Shown here in pieces: positions 17,275 through 26,413 of a stretch of DNA of 64,000 nt (its first letter is position 1; each line of letters begins with the position of its first letter). Source of the stretch: an uncultured Collinsella sp. (GTDB taxonomy: Bacteria > Actinomycetota > Coriobacteriia > Coriobacteriales > Coriobacteriaceae); assembly GCA_958437935.1 (NCBI GenBank), contig CAUBPS010000008.1, positions 44,032 through 108,031 of the forward strand. The letters run 5' to 3'. The notes below the pieces were generated by a model. It did not search any database. It was not told where the DNA came from and worked only from the letters and a program-made list of their open reading frames with translations. Made by a program: the position numbers and the translations under genes.

Positions 17275-18240
17275 TTAATACGTCGCCTTGTAACGGTTGA
17301 CCTTCTCGCGATAGTCGCGTGTGTCGGCCTCGCGCAACTTGGTCATGGCCTCGCGCTCGTCGTCGGACAGGTTCGTGGGAACCTGCACCTTAATCTCGAC
17401 GAGCAGCGCACCGGTGCGACCGCGATGCTTGACGTCGGGCGCACCCATTTCCTTAAAGCGGAACTTCTTGCCCGCCTGGGTACCCGCGGGCACCTTCAGA
17501 CGAACCGTCGCGCCGCCGGGCGTGGGTACGTCAACCGTGCAGCCGAGCGCCGCCTCGTAGACCGAGACCGGCACCTCCATGGTCACGTCGGCACCTTTAC
17601 GCTTAAACAGCGGGTGCTCCTCCACATGCGTGGTCACGACCAGGTCGCCGCGCTCGCCTCCGGCAACGCCGTACTCGCCGCGGCGTTTGTAACGCAATTT
17701 GCCGCCGTCGACCGCACCCGCAGGCACCGAGACCGTGATGGTCTGCTGCTCGCCCGTCGAGGGAATGCGGTAGGTGACCTTGTGCGTCACGCCGCGGAAC
17801 GCGTCCTCGGCCGTTACGTCGACAGTCAGCGACAGGTCGCCGCCCTTGCGCGCGCGGTTGCGGCCCGCGCCCGCACCGGCAGCGCCCGCAGCCCCGGCAA
17901 AGCCCGAGCCCCAATCGCTGCCCCAGGCGCCGTTGCCACTAAAGATGCTGTCGAAGATATCGCCCCAGCCGCTCGCGCCGGCACCGGCGCCGTAGCCGCC
18001 GCTATACGCGCCGCCCGCACCCGGCATGCCGCCGAACATGAGCATCTGGTCGTACTCTTTGCGCTTCTTCTCGTCCGAAAGCGTCTCGTAGGCCTCGCTA
18101 ATCTCCTTAAACTTGGCCTCGTCGCCGCCGGCATCGGGGTGATATTTTTGCGCGAGCTTGCGAAACGCGCTCTTGATCTCTTTGTCGGAGGCGCTCTTGG
18201 ATACGCCCAGGATGTCATAGAAGGTTTTGCCTGCAGCCAT
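17275..18240 (-). CDS. dnaJ: DnaJ-family co-chaperone without zinc finger (CbpA-like)
   Basis: 321 residues from ATG 18240 (GGAGAGGAGCTACG upstream). J-domain 5-70 with intact HPD (QKYHPDAGGDE), a Gly/Ala-rich linker (about 85-140), and two C-terminal beta-barrel substrate-binding domains. The four CxxCxGxG zinc-finger repeats of class I DnaJ are absent, so it is a class II J-protein. It delivers clients to DnaK and stimulates its ATPase. Gene order dnaK-grpE-dnaJ-hspR is the actinobacterial heat-shock operon. Confidence 0.92.
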   Translation of the reverse strand: MAAGKTFYDILGVSKSASDKEIKSAFRKLAQKYHPDAGGDEAKFKEISEAYETLSDEKKRKEYDQMLMFGGMPGAGGAYSGGYGAGAGASGWGDIFDSIFSGNGAWGSDWGSGFAGAAGAAGAGAGRNRARKGGDLSLTVDVTAEDAFRGVTHKVTYRIPSTGEQQTITVSVPAGAVDGGKLRYKRRGEYGVAGGERGDLVVTTHVEEHPLFKRKGADVTMEVPVSVYEAALGCTVDVPTPGGATVRLKVPAGTQAGKKFRFKEMGAPDVKHRGRTGALLVEIKVQVPTNLSDDEREAMTKLREADTRDYREKVNRYKATY

Positions 18241-18313
18241 CGTAGCTCCTCTCCTGTTACGCCCGCCGTCCATGCAGACGACGGCTCATGCTTTCATATG
18301 GCACTAGGCCAGA

Positions 18314-18343
18314 AAGGGCCCCGGGTGTTGCCCCGGGGCCCTT
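18314..18343 (-). terminator. Strong hairpin between grpE and dnaJ
   Basis: A perfect 12-bp stem AAGGGCCCCGGG / CCCGGGGCCCTT with a 6-nt loop lies 5 bp after the grpE stop codon. The T-run on the minus strand is short, so it is more likely a partial terminator or mRNA-stabilising hairpin lowering dnaJ-hspR expression. Confidence 0.6.
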
Positions 18344-18348
18344 CTCAA

Positions 18349-19191
18349 TTACTCCTCGGTGCTCTCGGCCGTATCGGCCGCGGCATCCTCGGGCGCCGCT
18401 TCGGGCTCCGGTGCGGGGCGCTTCTCGCCACCGTAGGTCACCGTCACCATCGCGGAGCGCAGGATGCGGTCCGCCATGCGGTAGCCCTTCTGGTACACGT
18501 CGTTGACGGTCTCGTCGTACTGCGATGCGTCCTCGACACGCCCCACGGCCTGGTGCTCGAGCGGATCGAACGCCTCGCCCTTGGGGTCGATGGGCTCAAC
18601 GCCCTCGTGCGCAAACACGTCGAGCAGCTTGGCATGCACTGCGTCAACGCCATCGACGAACTGCTTAAAATCGTCGGAAAGCTCCTGGCTACGGGCATGG
18701 TCGATTGCACGCTCGATATCGTCAACCACCGGCAGCAGCGCAGTGACGAGCTTCTCGGTCGCGCGCTCGCGCTCGGCGATGCGCTCGTTGGCGGTGCGGC
18801 GACGGAAGTTCTCCCAGTCGGCCTGTAGACGGGCGGTGCGCTCGGTGGCGTCCTTTGCCTTGTCCTCGGCGGCCTTCTGAGCCTCTGCCGCAGCATCGAG
18901 CTCGTTACGCACGTCGGCAAGCTCCTTTTGGGCCTGCTCGAACTTGAGCTTAAAGTCGTTGTCGGCGGCTTCCTCACCGGCGCGGATAGCGGCTTCCACC
19001 ATCTCGTCCTCGGTCATCGTCGCCTCCTTGTTGGTATCCTCTACCTGGTTCTCGGCAGCCTCGGCGGCCTCGGCCTCGTTGGCCTCGGTATCGTCGACGG
19101 CCTCTACGGGAATCTTCACGTCCTTCTCCTTGGAGTCAACAGGGGCGGCGCCAGCGGCAGCCGCCTCCGTGCGAGCTTTACGGGCGGACAT
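18349..19191 (-). CDS. grpE: Nucleotide-exchange factor GrpE
   Basis: 280 residues, long for GrpE because of an acidic N-terminal extension of about 75 residues and a Pro/Glu/Ala-rich C-terminal tail of about 30. The core has the long coiled-coil (DFKLKFEQAQKELADVRNEL), the RLQADWENFRRR motif, and the beta-domain ending YQKGYRMADRILRSAMVTVT. It releases ADP from DnaK. The start codon is 2 bp past the dnaK stop, so translation is coupled. Confidence 0.95.
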   Translation of the reverse strand: MSARKARTEAAAAGAAPVDSKEKDVKIPVEAVDDTEANEAEAAEAAENQVEDTNKEATMTEDEMVEAAIRAGEEAADNDFKLKFEQAQKELADVRNELDAAAEAQKAAEDKAKDATERTARLQADWENFRRRTANERIAERERATEKLVTALLPVVDDIERAIDHARSQELSDDFKQFVDGVDAVHAKLLDVFAHEGVEPIDPKGEAFDPLEHQAVGRVEDASQYDETVNDVYQKGYRMADRILRSAMVTVTYGGEKRPAPEPEAAPEDAAADTAESTEE

Positions 19192-19193
19192 GA

Positions 19194-21086
<1,893 letters not shown>

Positions 21087-21189
21087 TAGAAATTCCCTCT
21101 CTCTTGTGCGTTCGCGCCGCGTCGGCGGACTGCCGCGCGACGCTTCGGCTTGTCTTTCAGGATGTAGTGTATCCCCTTATGGGCCGGAA

Positions 21190-21222
21190 TATACAAAATC
21201 TAAGTCAATTCATATAAGATTT
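21190..21222 (-). promoter_or_regulatory. Putative HspR operator and -10 box of the dnaK operon
   Basis: 21196-21222 is AAATCTAAGTC, six variable bases, TATAAGATTT on the plus strand, matching the clpB motif at 12316-12342 at 23 of 27 positions. On the minus strand TGTATA follows as a likely -10. It lies about 110 bp upstream of the dnaK start. Confidence 0.65.
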
Positions 21223-21344
21223 CTTATCTCTGCGAGTTTAGGTTCGCAAAAGCGCAGGTAGATGCACTGTTTGAGTTCTCAGCAGATCTATTGAGATCTA
21301 TGTAGAGATGGCTGAGGTTTGGGTCCGAAGGTGCCTAGGGCTGC

Positions 21345-21462
21345 CTTGCGGAAAGGGTATCCCGGTCTGAGCGCGAATTCTGGGACACAGTTTCCGCCGG
21401 GCGGTCCGACCGGAAGCTGCGACCCGTTTTTCGGCCAAATAACGGGATGCCCTTTCCGCAAG
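21345..21462. repeat. Long-range 20-bp inverted repeat in the dnaK-ferredoxin spacer
   Basis: CTTGCGGAAAGGGTATCCCG (21345-21364) pairs with 21443-21462 with one mismatch, enclosing 78 bp that contains a second dyad. The 595-bp spacer 21087-21681 holds the dnaK promoter, this palindrome and the ferredoxin promoter region, but no gene. Confidence 0.75.
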
Positions 21463-21681
21463 CACGCTCAATCGCCCAATAATTCAAGTCACCTTTAGCT
21501 AACATTTGCGCAGCTCAACGGCCTAACCTGCGTGTTTTTTAGTAAGCCGTGGCATACTCGGCGAACGGTATGAAGATGCCGGTCAGAGGGTATTGCAAAC
21601 GGTCGCTGCCGTGGTATGTTTTTGCCCGAATCAAACCGACGCGCATCGCCTGTAGCGTCGGTCAACAGAGAGGAAACTACC

Positions 21682-21867
21682 ATGGCTCATCCCGTAATTG
21701 ATGCCGACGAGTGCATCGCTTGTGGCGTTTGCGTCGACTCCTGCCCCGCTGGCGTTCTGGAGCTCCAGGACGTCGCTACCGTCGCTGACGAGGACTCCTG
21801 CGTCGCTTGTGGCGCTTGCCAGGACGCTTGCCCCGCTGGCGCGATCACCGAGATCGTCGAGGAGTAA
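21682..21867 (+). CDS. 2[4Fe-4S] ferredoxin
   Basis: 61 residues from ATG 21682 (GAGAGGAAACTACC upstream). Two clostridial-type cluster motifs, CIACGVCVDSCPAG and CVACGACQDACPAG, are arranged as the classic internal duplication with an acidic tail. It is a low-potential electron carrier, plausibly serving pyruvate:ferredoxin oxidoreductase or hydrogenase. It is monocistronic, with its own terminator. Confidence 0.97.
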   Translation: MAHPVIDADECIACGVCVDSCPAGVLELQDVATVADEDSCVACGACQDACPAGAITEIVEE

Positions 21868-21906
21868 CAACTCCCCCACTTGCACACTCAAAAGTACACC
21901 GTGCAC

Positions 21907-21945
21907 AAAAAGGAGGCCTCCGCATCGCCGCGGAGGCCTCCTTTT
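21907..21945 (+). terminator. Terminator of the ferredoxin gene
   Basis: AAAAGGAGGCCTCCGC / GCGGAGGCCTCCTTTT, a perfect 16-bp stem with flanking A and T runs, could stop transcription from both sides. Confidence 0.9.
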
Positions 21946-21968
21946 GTTTACACGAGCAACCACTATAG

Positions 21969-22104
21969 CAACGCCGCAGGTTGAGCATAAGTCAGCGAAA
22001 ACGCCCATAAGCGAGCAAGGTGACGTGAAAGAGGGGGAAGCGTACTTTGGTACGCGACCGACGATTGAACGTCAGATTGCCGCTTAGGGGCGTTTGCAGC
22101 GTCG
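21969..22104 (-). ncRNA. Structured repeat element, copy B (intact)
   Basis: Read on the minus strand, 2 nt past the niaR stop: CGACGCTGCA (22095-22104) pairs over 10 bp, with two G-U pairs, to TGCGGCGTTG (21969-21978). Inside is a 12-nt stem (22081-22092 with 22002-22013, one mismatch), GCAA/TTGC (22077-22080 with 22015-22018), TGACGT/ACGTCA (22069-22074 with 22021-22026) and a terminal GCGTAC/GTACGC hairpin. The corresponding TGCCTT/AAGGCA in copy C shows compensatory change. It may act as a 3' UTR structure or terminator for niaR. Confidence 0.7.
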
Positions 22105-22106
22105 AG

Positions 22107-22652
22107 CTAGGACAAGTCGTCCTCATAGGGCATGATCTCGGCCAGGTAGCCCTTCTTTTTGAGTATGGCCTCGATCTCGTCGAGGGTCTGCTCGTCTTCT
22201 GCCGCAATGCGATGGAAGTGATAGCCGCTGGTCACCGTCAGCAGCGGAAAGCTCTTGCCGCTGGCGATGTCGTGCAGGTAGCGCTCGATATCGCGGCGGT
22301 TGCGGATGTCCAGGTCGGCCGTGATCTTGCCGTACACGCGATGGTTGACGATCACGTTGAGCACGGCGCCGCCCGCATCGACGATGCTCGTGAGCTCGTC
22401 GCCCGCCTGTTCCACGCTGTGGCGCACCTTGACCAAGCGCGTGGGCACAGCCGGGCTGCTCTCGGCTTCCTGCAGCACGTAGCCGCGGTTGGTAGCGACG
22501 ATATCGTGCCCGTCGGCGCGCAGCAAGGCAATGTCTTGCACCACGACCTGACGGCTCACGCCCACCTCGCGGGCAAGCGCGCTGCCCGAAACGGGATCTT
22601 TAGCCCCCTCGAGCACGGCCATGATGGCACGGCGACGCTCGCGGGCGTTCAT
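22107..22652 (-). CDS. niaR: NAD biosynthesis repressor NiaR
   Basis: 181 residues. An N-terminal HTH_11 winged helix (about 5-60, GSALAREVGVSRQVVVQDIA) precedes a 3H domain with conserved histidines in VKVRHSVEQAG, VIVNHRVYG and SGYHFHRI. Members bind niacin and a divalent metal, then repress NAD synthesis and salvage genes. It is last in the nadABC operon, whose stop/start junction with nadC overlaps (nadC stop at 22652). The dyad at 26015-26058 is its probable operator. Confidence 0.92.
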   Translation of the reverse strand: MNARERRRAIMAVLEGAKDPVSGSALAREVGVSRQVVVQDIALLRADGHDIVATNRGYVLQEAESSPAVPTRLVKVRHSVEQAGDELTSIVDAGGAVLNVIVNHRVYGKITADLDIRNRRDIERYLHDIASGKSFPLLTVTSGYHFHRIAAEDEQTLDEIEAILKKKGYLAEIMPYEDDLS

Positions 22653-23512
22653 TATTTACCGTCCAGCAGACGCAGGTGCTTAAGCGAAAGGTCGAGGATC
22701 GGCGCGGAGTGCGTCAGGGCGCCCGAGCTAATAAAATCGACGCCCAGGTCGGCCAGGGCGCGAATGTTGCCGGCGTCCACGTTGCCCGAGCACTCGGTCT
22801 TGGCGCGACCGGCGATAAGCTCGATGGCGGCGGCCATATCGTCGTGGGTCATGTTGTCGAACATGATGATGTCGGCGCCGGCCTCAACAGCCTCGCGTAC
22901 CATGTCCAAGTTCTCGCACTCGATCTCGACTGTCGTGGTAAAGGACGCATGGGCGCGCGCCATCTCGATCGCACGTGCCACGCCGCCGGCGGCGTCGATA
23001 TGGTTGTCCTTGAGCATGACGGCCGTCGACAGGTTGTAGCGGTGGTTGCTGCCGCCGCCAATCTCGACTGCCGCCTTCTCGAAGACACGCATGCCCGGCG
23101 TGGTCTTGCGCGTGTCGACGAGCACAGTCTTGGTGCCCTCAAGCGCCGCGGCCATCTGGTGCGTATAGGTGGCGATGCCGCTCATGCGCTGCAGGTAGTT
23201 GAGCGCCACGCGCTCGCCCGAAAGCAGCACGCGCGCGTCGCCGCGCACCTGCCCCACATGGTCGCCGGCATGTACCTCGTCGCCGTCCGCGACATCAAAC
23301 AGCACCGAGCTCTGCGAATCCAGTAGCTCGAAGGTGCGGGCGAACACATCCAGGCCGGCGATGATGCCGTCGGCCTTGGCGATGAGCTCAACGGTAGCGG
23401 GACGCGCCGTGGGGCACACGCTCGCCGTGCTCACGTCCTCAAACGTGATGTCCTCGCGCAGGGCCTGCAAAATCAGATCATCGACGACGAGCTTCATGGT
23501 AATGGGATTCAT
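22652..23512 (-). CDS. nadC: Nicotinate-nucleotide pyrophosphorylase (carboxylating)
   Basis: 286 residues, standard length. It has the quinolinate phosphoribosyltransferase N-domain and barrel, including LNYLQRMSGIATYT, DTRKTTPGMRVFEKAAVEIGG (read as DTRKTTPGMR then FEKAAVEIGG) and ECENLDMVREAVEAGAD. It converts quinolinate and PRPP to nicotinate mononucleotide. GGAGGAGTAGACC precedes ATG 23512 and overlaps the nadB stop, so it is translationally coupled. Confidence 0.96.
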   Translation of the reverse strand: MNPITMKLVVDDLILQALREDITFEDVSTASVCPTARPATVELIAKADGIIAGLDVFARTFELLDSQSSVLFDVADGDEVHAGDHVGQVRGDARVLLSGERVALNYLQRMSGIATYTHQMAAALEGTKTVLVDTRKTTPGMRVFEKAAVEIGGGSNHRYNLSTAVMLKDNHIDAAGGVARAIEMARAHASFTTTVEIECENLDMVREAVEAGADIIMFDNMTHDDMAAAIELIAGRAKTECSGNVDAGNIRALADLGVDFISSGALTHSAPILDLSLKHLRLLDGK

Positions 23513-23515
23513 GGT

Positions 23516-24889
23516 CTACTCCTCCACGGCCTGCGTGCCGGCGGCACGGGCCAAATCATCGATTGCAAGGGTATCGGCGCTCAGGGCGCGGTGACGTCCG
23601 TCGAGCGCGGGCTCGCCGGCCTGCTCCACGGCCAGCGACTCGCCGGTACGCATATACCAGGCAGCGCGGCGACCCCAGACCAGCGCCTCGAGCAGGCTGT
23701 TAGAAGCCAGGCGGTTCTTACCGTGTACGCCGTTGCAAGCCGTCTCGCCCGCGGCGTAGAGCTCGGGCATCGAGGTGCGGCCGTCCTTGTCGACCCACAC
23801 GCCGCCCATAAAGTAGTGCTGCGTGGGCGTGACGGGGATGGGCTCGTCCAAGATGTCGCGGCCGTCCTCCAGGCAGCGCGCGCGGATGTTGGCGAAGTGC
23901 CCAGTCACTACGTCGCGCTCGACGGGGGCAAAGCTCAGCCACTCGTGCTCGGTGCCGTCCTGCTTCATCTGCTCGCGGATGGCGGCGGCGACCACGTCTC
24001 GCGGCTGCAGCTCGTCGGTAAAGCGCTCGCCGGCGGCGTTGAGCAAGATCGCGCCTTCGCCTCGGCAGCTCTCGCTGATGAGGAACGTGCGGCCCGGCTG
24101 CGGCGAGAACAGGCCCGTGGGGTGAATCTGCACGTAGTCCAGGTGCTCCATCGTAATGCCGTGCTCCTGAGCGATGTAGCAAGCGTCGCCCGTGAGCTGC
24201 GGATAGTTGGTCGAGTGATCGTACACGCCACCGATGCCGCCCGTCGCCCACAGCGTATGGCGGGCGTGAATCTCAAACGGCTCGCCGGCGTGCACGCCCT
24301 CGGCGGCACTTGCCAGCTCGTCGGCGGGACGGACCGAATCGTCCTCGTCCACGGCAACGGCGACGACACCAGTGCACACCGTGGCGCCATCGCGCTCGGC
24401 GGTCAGGATATCAGTCATGGCAACGTGCTCCAGAATCTGCACGTTATCCAACTTGCGAACGGCTTGGAGCAGCTTGGTCGTGATCTCCTTGCCCGTAATA
24501 TCGGCGTGGAAGGCGATACGCGGGCGGCTGTGCGCGCCCTCGCGGGTAAAGTCGAGGCTGCCGTCGGCCTTGCGCTCAAAGTCCACGCCCATCGCCAGCA
24601 GGTCATTGATGACCGAGCGGCTCGAGCGGATCATGATGTCGACGCTCTCGCGGCGGTTCTCGTAATGGCCGGCGTGCATGGTGTCCTCAAAGAAGGCGTC
24701 GTAGTCCGACCCTTCGGGCAGCACGCAGATGCCGCCCTGCGCGAGCATGGAATCGCACTCGTCGACGGCGCCCTTGGAGAGCATGATCACGCGCGTGCTC
24801 GTCGGCAGATTGAGGGCCGCGTACAGGCCCGCTACGCCGCAGCCGGCAATGACGACGTCGCACTCCATGTCGTGGTATTGCTTGGTTTC
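23516..24889 (-). CDS. nadB: L-aspartate oxidase
   Basis: 457 residues from GTG 24889, chosen because GGGAGAGGATTCCT lies directly upstream; an ATG-initiated longer frame would overlap the nadA 3' region without a ribosome site. The FAD dinucleotide motif VVIAGCGVAGLYAALNL, active-site region SRPRIAFHADITG and LASNSLLEALVWGRRAAW match the succinate dehydrogenase/aspartate oxidase flavoprotein family. It oxidises L-aspartate to iminoaspartate, the substrate of NadA. Confidence 0.95.
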   Translation of the reverse strand, partial: ETKQYHDMECDVVIAGCGVAGLYAALNLPTSTRVIMLSKGAVDECDSMLAQGGICVLPEGSDYDAFFEDTMHAGHYENRRESVDIMIRSSRSVINDLLAMGVDFERKADGSLDFTREGAHSRPRIAFHADITGKEITTKLLQAVRKLDNVQILEHVAMTDILTAERDGATVCTGVVAVAVDEDDSVRPADELASAAEGVHAGEPFEIHARHTLWATGGIGGVYDHSTNYPQLTGDACYIAQEHGITMEHLDYVQIHPTGLFSPQPGRTFLISESCRGEGAILLNAAGERFTDELQPRDVVAAAIREQMKQDGTEHEWLSFAPVERDVVTGHFANIRARCLEDGRDILDEPIPVTPTQHYFMGGVWVDKDGRTSMPELYAAGETACNGVHGKNRLASNSLLEALVWGRRAAWYMRTGESLAVEQAGEPALDGRHRALSADTLAIDDLARAAGTQAVEE

Positions 24890-24947
24890 CACAGGAATCC
24901 TCTCCCTTGAATGTGGCATGCGGGACCGTCCCTCATGCCACATTGTT

Positions 24948-25973
24948 TTAGCGCGCTGCGTACTCGAGCATGCGGTCGAGCGTGAGCTTGGCCTGGTCGG
25001 CGGCCTCGTCCGACACGCCGATCTGCACCTCGCCCTCGCCCGTCTCCAGGCAGCGCACGAGCTTTTCGAGCGTGATGAGATCCATGTTGACGCAGGTGGG
25101 CTGCACCGCGGGGAAGTAGAACTTCTTGCCGGCGCCCTGGCAGCGGCGCTCGAGCTCGTAGAGCACGCCGCGGACCGTCACGATAATGAACTCGCTCGCG
25201 TCCGACTCCTCGGCGTACTTGATGATGCCGGCGGTAGAGCCGATGTAGTCGGCCTCGGCAAGAACATCGGCCTTGCACTCGGGGTGCGCCAGCACGAGCG
25301 CATTGGGGTGCGCCTCCGTCGCATCGACGATCTGCTCGACGGTGATGATGTGGTGGCGCGGGCAGTAGCCCTTGTTGAGGATGACATGCTTTTGGGGCAC
25401 CTGCTCGGCTACGAAACGACCAAGGTTTTGGTCGGGAATGAACAGGATGTGCTGCTGCGGCAACTCGGAGACGATCTTGACGGCGTTAGAGCTGGTAACG
25501 CACACGTCACTCCAGCTCTTGATCTCGACCGTCGAGTTGACGTAGCACACCACGGCAAGGTCGTCGCCATACTCGGCGCGGGCCGCGTCGACCGTCTCGC
25601 GCTTGACCATGTGCGCCATGGGACAGTCCGCGCCCGGCTCGGGCAGCAGCACGGTCTTGGTGGGATTGAGCAGCTTGGCGCTCTCGCCCATAAACTCCAC
25701 GCCGCACAGCACGATGGTCTGCTGCGGCAGGCTCTTGGCGAGCTTTGCCAGGTAGAAGCTGTCACCGACGTAGTCGGCCACGGCCTGGACCTCGGGCGCC
25801 ACGTAATAATGTGCTAGGATCACCGCGTCGCGTTGGGTTTTTAGTTGCTGAATGGCCTCGACGAGCTCTGCGGGCACCAGTGCCGCGCGCTCCGTTGCCG
25901 TCGTTGCCGATGCCAGGCCGGCCGCAATATCGCGTGCAAGCTCCGATGCATCCATGTTCGCGCTCTGTGCCAT
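24948..25973 (-). CDS. nadA: Quinolinate synthase
   Basis: 341 residues from ATG 25973 (AGAGAGGGGCCTTG upstream). It has NadA's three homologous domains and 4Fe-4S ligand cysteines in VLCGVEFMGESAKLL, KGYCPRHHI (non-ligand Cys nearby), and AHPECKADV/PTCVNMDLITLEKL. Substrate residues are seen in VNSTVEIKSWSDVCVTS. It condenses iminoaspartate with dihydroxyacetone phosphate to quinolinate. First gene of nadA-nadB-nadC-niaR. Confidence 0.96.
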   Translation of the reverse strand: MAQSANMDASELARDIAAGLASATTATERAALVPAELVEAIQQLKTQRDAVILAHYYVAPEVQAVADYVGDSFYLAKLAKSLPQQTIVLCGVEFMGESAKLLNPTKTVLLPEPGADCPMAHMVKRETVDAARAEYGDDLAVVCYVNSTVEIKSWSDVCVTSSNAVKIVSELPQQHILFIPDQNLGRFVAEQVPQKHVILNKGYCPRHHIITVEQIVDATEAHPNALVLAHPECKADVLAEADYIGSTAGIIKYAEESDASEFIIVTVRGVLYELERRCQGAGKKFYFPAVQPTCVNMDLITLEKLVRCLETGEGEVQIGVSDEAADQAKLTLDRMLEYAAR

Positions 25974-26008
25974 CAAGGCCCCTCTCTTTTGGCGAATCTT
26001 GGGGCTTT

Positions 26009-26058
26009 AGTATGACACCTAGGTTTACAGCTGACAAGACAGCTGTAAACCTAGGTGT
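26009..26058 (-). promoter_or_regulatory. NiaR operator overlapping the nadA promoter
   Basis: A perfect 19-bp-arm palindrome: ACACCTAGGTTTACAGCTG (26015-26033) and its exact complement (26040-26058), 6-bp spacer. On the minus strand a promoter is embedded in it: -35 TTGTCA (26032-26037), 17-bp spacer, -10 CATACT (26009-26014). The core GTTTACA...TGTAAAC resembles described NiaR sites; assignment is supported by niaR being in the operon. Confidence 0.8.
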
Positions 26059-26135
26059 AAAGTTGTAATAAAGATTCAATTAATAGGCGGTTCTTTAAAT
26101 TATAACCCCCTGCTTTGTACCCTCGCCAAAGGGCA

Positions 26136-26343
26136 GTGGGCAAAAAATGACAAATATGAGTACTGTTACCAAATTAGTAGCAGCGATTTTCGGTCTGCCA
26201 GGCCCCTAAATCGCCCTTTTGGGCTCAAAACCCAGCGACAGACACCCCAAAATCATCCCCATGGAGCCCTCTGGGCACGTTTTGAGCCTCATTTCGCTGT
26301 TACTAAAATAGTGACAGTACTCATATTTGCCATTTTTGCCCAC
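26136..26343. repeat. 208-bp long-armed palindromic element
   Basis: The outer arms (GTGGGCAAAAA...CAAATATGAGTACTGT at 26136-26171 and complement at 26308-26343) pair with few mismatches, and pairing continues weakly inward (GTAGCAGCGA / TCGCTGTTAC). The middle contains GGGCTCAAAACCC and CAGACACCCC. Size, layout and some core words match the 207-bp palindrome inside hypF (50085-50291). It fills the 355-bp spacer between the nadA promoter and the surface-protein terminator. Confidence 0.7.
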
Positions 26344-26361
26344 GAGGCTTCGCAGCGGCAC

Positions 26362-26395
26362 AAAAAAGGGGCCCGGATGGCGAAATCCGGGCCCC
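26362..26395 (-). terminator. Terminator of the giant surface-protein gene
   Basis: On the minus strand GGGGCCCGGAT / ATCCGGGCCCC with a short loop, followed by TTTTTT. Confidence 0.9.
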
Positions 26396-26413
26396 AGGGG
26401 GATAAGGAGGCGA

